Positions 1-5,610 of a DNA stretch of 5,610 nt are shown piece by piece. The translations under genes were made by a program, and so were the position numbers. The notes below the pieces were generated by a model. The model was given only the letters and a program-made list of their open reading frames with translations, did not search any database and was not told the origin of the DNA. Position 1 is the stretch's first letter, and each line of letters opens with the position of its first letter. Source of the stretch: Gammaproteobacteria bacterium (GTDB lineage: Bacteria; Pseudomonadota; Gammaproteobacteria; UWMA-0217); contig DRPO01000352.1 in the NCBI GenBank assembly GCA_011330835.1, forward strand, positions 1-5,610, read 5' to 3'.

Positions 1-2825
1 CCATTACCGATGTCAACGAAACGCCAGTAGGCGCGATCAGCGATACCGATAATGGCGCTGATACCGTTGCGGAGAACGCCGCGATTGGCGCGGTCGTTGG
101 CGTTACCGCCCAGGCTTCCGATCCCGACGGTACGGATGCGGTGACTTACAGCCTGAGCGATGACGCGGGCGGACTGTTCGGCATCGACAGCCATACCGGC
201 GTGGTCACCGTTGCCGGCGCGCTCGACGCCGAAACCGCGATATCGCACTCCATTACGGTGACGGCGACTTCGAGCGATGGCTCGACCAGCCGCCATCGCT
301 ATACGATTACCGTCACCGATGTCGATGAATTCGATGTCGGGCCGATCACCGACGCCGATGCTTCCGAGTCGACCGTCGCCGAGAATGCGGCGGTTGGTTC
401 CACCGTGGGCATTACCGCTTCCGCTTCCGACGCCGATGTGACGGATGGCGTGACCTATTCCCTCTCCGATGACGCCGGCGGACTGTTCGCCATTGACGCC
501 AACACGGGCGTGGTGACGATTGCCTCGTCGCTGGATTACGAGGCCGCCGCTTCGCACGCGATCACGGTGCGGGCCACATCGGATGATGGCAGCGCGAACA
601 GCGCGATCTTTACGATTACCGTCTCGGATGTGAACGACAACGCCCCGGTCGTCACGCCCGGCCAGATACTTTCGGTGGATGAAAATTCAGCCAGCTCGAC
701 CGTCGTTGGAACAGTCGCCGCGACCGACAGCGACAGCGCCGCCACGCTGCAAGGCTGGCAAATCAGCGGCGGCAGCGGCCAGGGCGCGTTCGCAATCGAC
801 CCCGACACCGGAGCGATCACGGTCGCCGACCCGAACGCGCTGAACCATGAGACCAACCCGTCCTTCACGCTGCAAGTCAGCGTCTCCGATGGAACCTGGC
901 GCTCGGCGACGGAAACCGTCACCGTACAGCTCAACGATCTCAATGAACTACCGTCGGCGGTCGATAACAGTATTTCGACAACCGAAGACACGCCGGTAGT
1001 CATCGAAAACGTGATGGCCAATGACGGCGTGGCCGACGGCGCCAACCGGATCGCGACATTCCAGGATGTCAGCGACCAGGGCGGACAGGTCACCGACTTG
1101 GGCAATGGCGCGTTTCGCTATCAGCCGCCGAAAGATTTCAATGGCGTGGACGCCTTCACCTACACCATCGCCGACGCCAATGGCGACCTTTCCCAGGCGA
1201 CCGTCACGCTACTGATCACGGCTGAAAATGACGCGCCGGTCGCCGAAGCCGATGAGTTTCTCGTCGAAGAGGATCAGACGCTGTTCATTGCCGTCGCCGA
1301 CCTGCTGGCGAACGACAGCGACGTGGATGGAGATACACTGACGGTGCAGATAGAAAACGGCCCCGCCCACGGCCTGTTGAACACGCAACCCGACGGCAGT
1401 TTTGCCTACACGCCTGACGCCGATTTCACCGGCGTCGACCACCTGCGCTACAGCGTCAGCGATGGCGACGCCATTTCGCAATCGGTCGATGTCGTCATCC
1501 GCGTCGCCCCCGTCAACGACGCGCCCGTCGCCCAGGACGGCGAGATCCGCTTCGACGAAGATTCACGCTACGCGCTGCAAGTCTCCGACTTCCAGTTCTC
1601 GGATACCGATGGCGACGCGTTGGCGGGCGTGGAAATCGAGACGCCGCCCGGAGCCGGGGAATTGCGCCTGGATGGCAAAGCCGTGAGCGACAAGACCTTT
1701 GTCTCCACCGAAGATCTCGCCGCCGGCAAGCTGACCTACCAGCCCGAGGAAAACGCCTGGGGCGATGACTACGCCGAGCTGTCGTTCCGCGTTTTCGACG
1801 GCCAGGAAATGAGCATTGCCGAGGCCCGGCTGACCATCAACGTCAACCCGGTCAACGACGCCCCGATCCTCAGCGTGATCGACTCGATGGATATCCAGAA
1901 CACCGGCCAGGCGGCGCCATTGTCCAAGTTCGCCGATCACATCGCCTCGATCAGCAGCGCCGACTCGGAGCAGGAAATCCAGATCATCGAAATCAGCGTC
2001 CAGGGCGGCGCGCTGTCCGTCCCTGAAAATCCCGACGTGGAAATCACGGGCAACAACACCAGCACGATTACCCTGGTCGGCGACATCAGGCGACTGAACG
2101 GCGTACTGAGCGAACTGATCTTCCGGCCCGAGGCAGGTTTTCATGGCGAGACCACGCTCACCATCCGCGCGGGCGACTACCAGCCGGGGGCCACTGAATT
2201 CTCCGAAACCGCCAGCATCGCCTTGAAGGTCGAACAGGCGGCGGGGCGTCGGGACGCCATTCTGCCTCCCGACGACCATGCCGAGACGGCCCGCGAGTCG
2301 CTCCCCGCCGCCCCCGCCCTCGCCGTGAGCGTCAGCCGGGAAGCGCCGGGAAGATTGACCCTGCCGCCTGAAATCGGCCCCGTGAACAAGGTGGACGCCC
2401 CCCATCAGGACGAGCACGCCGTACTCCACACCGAAGTCAGGCGACTGACGCCACGTTACCTGGAACAGCCCGCCACCGAGCCCGAACAAATCTCAACCGT
2501 GGATTTCGGATTATTGAAGAAACTGCTCGTCAGGGCGCAGCGCCAGATGTTCGACATGGCGTCGGAGAATCCCGAGGAAACCCGCGACATCAGAATCCTG
2601 CCCCTGTCGCTGGACGCCAACGGAGCCGGGCTGCTGAACGATGCCGACCAGACGACCCGGATCACCATCGACGCGCTGGAGTTCGGAACCATCGGCCTGA
2701 CCATTGGGACCATACTCTGGCTGCTGCGCAGTGGAGGCCTGTTGTCGTCGCTGCTGCTGACCTATCCGGTGTGGCGGAATATCGATCCACTGCCGGTTTT
2801 TTCGCGGGGAGAACAGAAGGACTGA
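1..2825 (+). CDS. Giant cadherin-like repeat surface protein, C-terminal part (5' end outside window)
   Basis: The reading frame is open from base 3 to the TGA at 2823-2825 and gives 940 residues; the true start lies upstream. Residues 8-109, 110-213 and 214-315 are cadherin-type repeats, with TVAEN near the start, a GxFxID..TG.V core and Asp-rich DVNDN-like linkers typical of calcium-binding repeat junctions. Residues 316-411, 412-508 and 509-621 are bacterial Ig/cadherin-like repeats (TEDTP, VMANDG, FNGVDAFTYTIAD, linkers ending NDAP). Residues 622-748 are a diverged repeat with the pattern TITLVGDIRRLNGVL then FRPEAGFHGETTLTI. Residues 749-about 815 are a Pro/Ala/Glu-rich linker. The C-terminus has a hydrophobic segment (894-924, with WLLR at 906-909) followed by RNIDPLPVF and a short polar tail. 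The protein is probably an adhesin or cell-surface structural protein; this is inferred from the domains, as no enzyme motif is visible. No RTX nonapeptides are seen in this part. The repeats carry the family assignment; the exact role is unknown. Confidence 0.9.
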   Translation, partial: ITDVNETPVGAISDTDNGADTVAENAAIGAVVGVTAQASDPDGTDAVTYSLSDDAGGLFGIDSHTGVVTVAGALDAETAISHSITVTATSSDGSTSRHRYTITVTDVDEFDVGPITDADASESTVAENAAVGSTVGITASASDADVTDGVTYSLSDDAGGLFAIDANTGVVTIASSLDYEAAASHAITVRATSDDGSANSAIFTITVSDVNDNAPVVTPGQILSVDENSASSTVVGTVAATDSDSAATLQGWQISGGSGQGAFAIDPDTGAITVADPNALNHETNPSFTLQVSVSDGTWRSATETVTVQLNDLNELPSAVDNSISTTEDTPVVIENVMANDGVADGANRIATFQDVSDQGGQVTDLGNGAFRYQPPKDFNGVDAFTYTIADANGDLSQATVTLLITAENDAPVAEADEFLVEEDQTLFIAVADLLANDSDVDGDTLTVQIENGPAHGLLNTQPDGSFAYTPDADFTGVDHLRYSVSDGDAISQSVDVVIRVAPVNDAPVAQDGEIRFDEDSRYALQVSDFQFSDTDGDALAGVEIETPPGAGELRLDGKAVSDKTFVSTEDLAAGKLTYQPEENAWGDDYAELSFRVFDGQEMSIAEARLTINVNPVNDAPILSVIDSMDIQNTGQAAPLSKFADHIASISSADSEQEIQIIEISVQGGALSVPENPDVEITGNNTSTITLVGDIRRLNGVLSELIFRPEAGFHGETTLTIRAGDYQPGATEFSETASIALKVEQAAGRRDAILPPDDHAETARESLPAAPALAVSVSREAPGRLTLPPEIGPVNKVDAPHQDEHAVLHTEVRRLTPRYLEQPATEPEQISTVDFGLLKKLLVRAQRQMFDMASENPEETRDIRILPLSLDANGAGLLNDADQTTRITIDALEFGTIGLTIGTILWLLRSGGLLSSLLLTYPVWRNIDPLPVFSRGEQKD
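36..641 (+). repeat. Tandem pair of cadherin repeats, 309-bp period
   Basis: Two consecutive units (36-344 and 345-641) encode cadherin repeats in register at exactly 103 codons. Hand alignment gives roughly two thirds identical residues, including an unbroken 13-residue block VTYSLSDDAGGLF in both. The DNA of that block differs at several synonymous sites, so the copies are related by duplication but not identical. The third cadherin repeat that follows is clearly more diverged. More copies probably lie upstream, because the window opens on the end of another linker (ITDVNE). Confidence 0.85.
2682..2801 (+). other. C-terminal hydrophobic segment and conserved tail of the first protein
   Basis: Residues 894-924 of the partial protein run FGTIGLTIGTILWLLR, then SGGLLSSLLLTYPVW, then RNIDPLPVF. 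The stretch is strongly hydrophobic, broken by one Arg, and could form one membrane helix or a helical hairpin. I recall the same WLLR-x-GxLLxSL...P.WR..DPLPV arrangement at the C-terminus of other giant DUF4347-class proteins of gammaproteobacteria. A role as membrane anchor or sorting signal is inference. It differs from classical autotransporter barrels and from RTX type I secretion tails. Confidence 0.6.
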
Positions 2826-2884
2826 GGAAAAACGGGGATCTCCAGATTGGCGAGACGGCGCAAATTCGGTGCGTCACGCAGGCT

Positions 2885-2967
2885 GTAGGGTGGATCAAGG
2901 AGCGAAGCGACGGATCCACCGAATACACCCGTAAAACGGTGGATCCGCTTCGCTTGATCCACCCTAC
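2885..2967. repeat. Inverted REP doublet (BIME-like), 83-bp nested palindrome
   Basis: The left arm (2885-2921) and right arm (2937-2967) are inverted copies around a 15-base centre (2922-2936). The outer 15 bases GTAGGGTGGATCAAG pair perfectly with 2953-2967. CGAAGCG (2903-2909) pairs with 2946-2952, and GATCCACCG (2913-2921) with 2937-2945, giving 31 pairs and two 3-base bulges (GAG 2900-2902, ACG 2910-2912) on the left side only. Each arm also folds alone: GGTGGATC 2889-2896 with 2913-2920, and 2938-2945 with 2956-2963. Both arms carry GTAG at the outer end, the head tetranucleotide of REP elements linked to RAYT (TnpA-REP) transposases. GTAGGGTGGAT-type repeats are common between genes in Proteobacteria. 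The element may also slow transcription between the two genes. It has no T-tract, so it is not a standard terminator. Confidence 0.8.
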
Positions 2968-3016
2968 CCAGTTCGATGAGCCACGCCAATTAAACGGTAT
3001 TGGGGGATCGCGCACG

Positions 3017-3031
3017 CAGCGCCGGGCGCTG
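3017..3031 (+). promoter_or_regulatory. Small hairpin abutting the ribosome binding site of the second gene
   Basis: CAGCGCC and GGCGCTG form a perfect 7-base inverted repeat around a single G (3024); a realistic RNA fold is a 6-bp stem with a CGG triloop. Its last base is the first base of the GGAAGAG ribosome binding site. It could affect start-site access or mRNA stability, but an inverted repeat this short can arise by chance in GC-rich DNA. Confidence 0.3.
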
Positions 3032-3037
3032 GAAGAG
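3031..3037 (+). promoter_or_regulatory. Ribosome binding site for the second gene
   Basis: The purine-rich GGAAGAG lies 3 bases before the ATG at 3041, with its GGA core 7 bases from the start. It is the only good Shine-Dalgarno-like sequence near the N-terminus of the frame and supports the ATG at 3041 over in-frame CTG or TTG codons upstream (3029, 2954). Confidence 0.6.
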
Positions 3038-3040
3038 AAA

Positions 3041-5610
3041 ATGGATAAAAAAACACTATCACGGAAGAAGCGCAACGTCAGCCAGCGTCCGAGGATCGAG
3101 GAGGTCGAGCCCAGAATCCTCTACTCGGCGGATTTCGCGCCGGCGGTCATCGACGACCCGCTGGCGAGCGCCGGGTTGCCGGCCGAGGCGCGGCTGGTCG
3201 ACGCCGCGCCGGACGCTTTTCCGGCTGTCGCGCCCGAGGACATTCTGATCGTGGAGGCGGAGGACAACGCCAGCTCAACCACCCGCCACGAACTGGTCAT
3301 CGTCGATACCGCCACACCCGACTACCAGCAACTGGTCGATGACATTCTCTCCCGCGATCCAGAAGGCGGCCAAATCGACGTGGCGCTGCTCGACCCGTCC
3401 CGCGATGGCGTCGACCAACTGGGGGAAATACTCTCCGGTTACGCCGATCTCGATGCGGTGCATATTGTTTCTCACGGCGAGGCGGGCGCGGTGTCGCTGG
3501 GCAACGCCACGCTCGACAGCGCCGCCTTGCGGGAGCAGTCCGACGCGATCTCCGGCTGGGGCGACGCTCTCAACGCCGATGGCGATTTGCTGATCTACGG
3601 CTGCAATCTCGCGGCGAGCGACGCAGGCAAGCAACTGGTCGATACCCTCGCCAGTCTGACGCGGGCCGACGTCACCGCGTCGGACGACCCGACCAGCAAC
3701 GCGGCGCGCGGCGGCGACTGGGATCTCGAATACCAGAGCGGCCAGATCGAATCGACGGTGGCTTTCTCCACCGCCCTCCGGCAACAGTGGAACGGCGTGC
3801 TGGCCGCCGAACTGACGCCCGGCTTGGACGTTCAGGTCAACACCACCGATGGCGGCAACGCCCAGATTCTCTCCGCCGATGGCAAGGGCGGCGCCCGGGC
3901 GACGGCGATGGACGCCTCGGGCAACACTGTCATCGTCTGGTCGCAGCAGAACGCGGACGGAAGCTGGGACGTGAAAGGGCAACGCTTCGACGCTGGCGGC
4001 GCGGCCCAGGGCAGCGAGTTCACCATCAACCCAACGACGCCGGGCAACCAGCAATACGCCAGCGTCGCAATGGATGACGCCGGCAATTTCGTCGTCGTCT
4101 GGCAAGGGGCCGGCGCCGGAGACAGCGACGGCATTTTCGCCCGGCGTTTCGACAGCAACGGCAACGCCATCGGCGGCGAAATCCTGGTCAATACCACCAC
4201 GACCGGCGGCCAGACCAGCGCCGATATCGATATGGACCGGACCACCGGCGATTTCATCATCGTCTGGGACGGGGAAGGCGCCGGCGACGCCAACGGCGTT
4301 TTCTTTCGTCGCTTCGACAGCAGCGGAACCGCCATCGACCCCATCGAAATGCTGGCCCACGCAGCGACGGCGGACGCCGGCAAACCGGAAATCGACCCGG
4401 TGGTCGCGTATCTCAGCGGCGGCAAGTTCGTGGTCGGCTGGGAAGTCGATGGCGACGACAAGATTTTCTTTCAGCGCTTTTACAGCAACGGCAATACCTA
4501 CGGCGGCAAGACCCAGATCGACGGCATGTTTTCCACCAGCGCGGGACTCTCCATCGACGCCGACGCCTCGGGCAACTTCGTGTTCGCCTACATGCAGGAG
4601 GGCCTCGGCTCGGCGGTCTATGCGCGCGGCTTCACGGAAAGCGGCGGCGACCTCTTCAACAATGGAAACCTGCTCAACATCTGGGAAAACGTGGCCGCCG
4701 GCGCGGTCAATCCCTCGGTCGCCATGGCCGCCGATGGCCGCATCGTCGTCAGCTATCAGACCGCCGCCTCCAACGGCGATATTCGCGCCGCCATCCTCGA
4801 CCCGACCGGCGCGACGATCAACGACATCACGGTCGATTTCTACAAAACCGGCGCCCAGGGCTCGCCATCGGTTTCCCTGCTCGACGCCGACAATTTCATC
4901 GTCGCCTGGAGCGGACAGAGCGGCGCCGACAGCGAAGGCGTCGCCGCCCGCCAATTCAACCAGCGGCACCAGATCACCGTCGACACCACGCTCGACGCCA
5001 TCGACGGCGATGTATCGTCAATAGAAAACCTGTGGCTGGACCGGGGCGGCGACGGCGTCATCTCCCTGGCCGAGGCCATCACCGCCGCCAACAACACCGC
5101 CAACAGCGCGGTGACGGACACAATCTATTTCGACATTCCCGGCAGCGGCCCCCATGTCATCTCCCTGAACGCCGAACTGCCCGACATCAAGGACACGATC
5201 ATCATCGACGGCGCGTCGGAGCCCGACTTCAACGGCGCGCCCGTCGTCGAGATCGACGGCAGCGGCCTGGGCGATATCAACGGCCTGAAATTCACCAAGG
5301 GTTTTGGCTACAGCAGCGAATTCAGCCTCGTCAGGGGGCTGTCCATTACCGGCTTCAATGGCGCGACCAATGGCATGGCCATCTCGGTCACCGGCCCGAA
5401 ACGGCTGGTGATCCAGGGGAGCTATCTGGGCCTGAAAACCGATGGCGCAACCGCCGCCGGCAACCGCGTTGGCGTCGGCATCCACGGCAACACCGACGAC
5501 GCGCTGATCGGCGGAGCCGGCAATGGCGAGGGCAACGTGATCTCCGGCAACCAGATCGGCGTCAGCGTCAGCGATTCGGGAACCAGCAACAACTACATCA
5601 TCGGCAACAA
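3041..5610 (+). CDS. LEPR/DUF4347-domain giant repeat protein, N-terminal part (3' end outside window)
   Basis: The frame has no stop from the ATG at 3041 to the window edge (856 codons plus 2 bases). Residues 1-18 are basic (MDKKTLSRKKRN) with no hydrophobic signal peptide. Residues 22-31 read VEPRILYSAD, a variant of the LEPR-x-LL N-terminal motif of giant repeat proteins. Residues 83-253 match a DUF4347 domain: HELVIVDT, VHIVSHGE (140-147), LLIYGCNLA (183-191), GGDWDLEYQSG and closing QWNGVLA. Residues about 265-643 hold seven repeats of about 54 residues, read as a beta-propeller. Residues 645-690 carry a CSLREAI-like segment (DGVISLAEAITAAN), and from about 690 onward the chain looks like a parallel beta-helix (IQGSYLG, IGGAGNGEGNVISGN). 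The protein is probably a secreted or surface adhesin-like giant; this is inference. The start choice rests on the GGAAGAG site and the usual position of the EPR motif. The full protein is likely several times longer. Confidence 0.9.
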   Translation, partial: MDKKTLSRKKRNVSQRPRIEEVEPRILYSADFAPAVIDDPLASAGLPAEARLVDAAPDAFPAVAPEDILIVEAEDNASSTTRHELVIVDTATPDYQQLVDDILSRDPEGGQIDVALLDPSRDGVDQLGEILSGYADLDAVHIVSHGEAGAVSLGNATLDSAALREQSDAISGWGDALNADGDLLIYGCNLAASDAGKQLVDTLASLTRADVTASDDPTSNAARGGDWDLEYQSGQIESTVAFSTALRQQWNGVLAAELTPGLDVQVNTTDGGNAQILSADGKGGARATAMDASGNTVIVWSQQNADGSWDVKGQRFDAGGAAQGSEFTINPTTPGNQQYASVAMDDAGNFVVVWQGAGAGDSDGIFARRFDSNGNAIGGEILVNTTTTGGQTSADIDMDRTTGDFIIVWDGEGAGDANGVFFRRFDSSGTAIDPIEMLAHAATADAGKPEIDPVVAYLSGGKFVVGWEVDGDDKIFFQRFYSNGNTYGGKTQIDGMFSTSAGLSIDADASGNFVFAYMQEGLGSAVYARGFTESGGDLFNNGNLLNIWENVAAGAVNPSVAMAADGRIVVSYQTAASNGDIRAAILDPTGATINDITVDFYKTGAQGSPSVSLLDADNFIVAWSGQSGADSEGVAARQFNQRHQITVDTTLDAIDGDVSSIENLWLDRGGDGVISLAEAITAANNTANSAVTDTIYFDIPGSGPHVISLNAELPDIKDTIIIDGASEPDFNGAPVVEIDGSGLGDINGLKFTKGFGYSSEFSLVRGLSITGFNGATNGMAISVTGPKRLVIQGSYLGLKTDGATAAGNRVGVGIHGNTDDALIGGAGNGEGNVISGNQIGVSVSDSGTSNNYIIGN
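3287..3799 (+). other. DUF4347 domain with possible His/Cys dyad
   Basis: Residues 83-253 of the second protein. The two best-conserved-looking blocks end a hydrophobic strand each: VHIVSHGE with His145 and LLIYGCNLA with Cys188, 43 residues apart. A strand-H-G followed about 40-50 residues later by a strand-C is the layout of the catalytic pair in caspase-like (clan CD) folds such as caspases, gingipains and CHAT. Proteolytic activity is an inference; the domain's function is not established as far as I know. Confidence 0.75.
3836..4969 (+). repeat. Seven protein repeats of about 54 residues, probable seven-bladed beta-propeller
   Basis: Each unit has a D-x-x-G-N/D/K-F-V/I-V-V-W/Y strand, a short acidic Gly-rich turn, an A-R-R-F-like strand (VKGQRFD, FARRFD, FFRRFD, FFQRFY, YARGFT, IRAAIL, AARQFN) and, in most, a G-x-x-x-G loop. 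The aromatic at the end of the first strand falls at residues 300, 354, 409, 467, 517, 572 and 623 (W,W,W,W,Y,Y,W), spaced 54, 55, 58, 50, 55 and 51. Seven copies equals a common propeller number. DNA similarity between units is low, so this is an old repeat. Ligand unknown. Confidence 0.65.
5039..5610 (+). other. CSLREAI-like segment leading into parallel beta-helix (open at window edge)
   Basis: Residues 667-684 (LDRGGDGVISLAEAITAAN region) resemble the CSLREAI motif that precedes beta-helix domains in bacterial surface proteins, but the Cys position is occupied by Ile/Val and Arg by Ala. It is followed by FDIPGSGPHVISL, IIIDGASEPDFNG, LVIQGSYLGLKTDG, LIGGAGNGEGNVISGN and YIIGN, which are rungs typical of PbH1-type right-handed beta-helices. 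The domain is cut by the window end, so its rung count is unknown. Confidence 0.65.

Noticed and set aside
141..143. GTG as the start of the first gene
   Set aside because: The same frame is open and continues the cadherin repeat pattern back to base 3 (ITDVNE, TVAEN), so this GTG is an internal Val codon.
36..641. CRISPR or DNA satellite array
   Set aside because: The 309-bp period is a codon-level protein repeat with synonymous drift, with no short conserved repeats separated by unique spacers.
1563..2489. 308-codon open frame on the minus strand
   Set aside because: Antisense shadow of the Ig-like repeats of the first gene; no recognisable motif and no convincing start signal.
2826..2850. 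Rho-independent terminator just after the first gene
   Set aside because: Only a weak GGGGATCTCC half-palindrome and no T-tract follows the stop.
2972..3000. Possible sigma-70 promoter (TTCGAT ... GGTATT) before the second gene
   Set aside because: Both boxes match the consensus poorly and nothing else supports them; not reported as a feature.
2826..3040. The two genes as one gene split by a stop or frameshift
   Set aside because: The first ends with a recognisable C-terminal tail and the second begins with a ribosome binding site and a recognisable N-terminal head, with a non-coding REP element between them.
3275..4969. 564-codon open frame on the minus strand
   Set aside because: It lies antisense to the well-supported propeller region. 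Its composition (Val, Ala, Gly, Asp, Arg-rich with no domain pattern) is what the reverse complement of GC-rich coding DNA gives. The + frame has clear repeats across the same bases.
4074..5024. 316-codon open frame on the + strand, shifted against the second gene
   Set aside because: Its translation is Ser/Pro/Arg/Thr-rich with no domain pattern, the typical product of reading GC-rich codons out of frame, and it lies wholly inside the second gene.

Overview
The window holds parts of two very large, repeat-rich surface or secreted protein genes, head to tail on the + strand and separated by 215 bases. Neither is complete. The first runs in from the left edge and ends at 2825. The second starts at 3041 and is still open at the right edge, 856 full codons later. 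The GC-rich codon use, the giant cadherin-like adhesin style and the GTAG-headed palindromic repeat between the genes all fit a Pseudomonadota genome, probably a gammaproteobacterium. That placement is an inference; nothing here fixes the species.

Positions 1-2825: the last 940 residues of a mosaic protein. It has three cadherin-type repeats, the first two being a recent-looking 309-bp tandem pair. These are followed by three bacterial Ig/cadherin-like repeats with NDAP linkers, a diverged repeat of the same general class, a Pro/Ala/Glu-rich linker, and a short C-terminal region with a hydrophobic segment followed by PVWRNIDPLPVF.

Positions 2826-3040: a spacer dominated by an 83-bp nested palindrome (2885-2967). 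It looks like two inverted REP units, each headed by GTAG on its outer side. A small hairpin lies just before the ribosome binding site of the second gene.

Positions 3041-5610: the first 856 residues of a second giant protein. It starts with a basic N-terminus carrying an EPRILYSAD motif (LEPR-type), then a DUF4347 domain with a His/Cys pair spaced as in caspase-like folds. Next come seven repeats of about 54 residues that read as a seven-bladed beta-propeller, then a CSLREAI-like segment leading into a parallel beta-helix that runs off the window.

From my knowledge of these proteins, the EPRILxSAD/DUF4347 head and the WLLR...PVWRxxDPLPV tail occur at opposite ends of the same class of giant proteins. 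The window therefore seems to catch the tail of one member and the head of a neighbouring member. The most interesting points are the possible protease-like centre in the DUF4347 domain, the tandem arrangement, and the REP doublet between the two genes.
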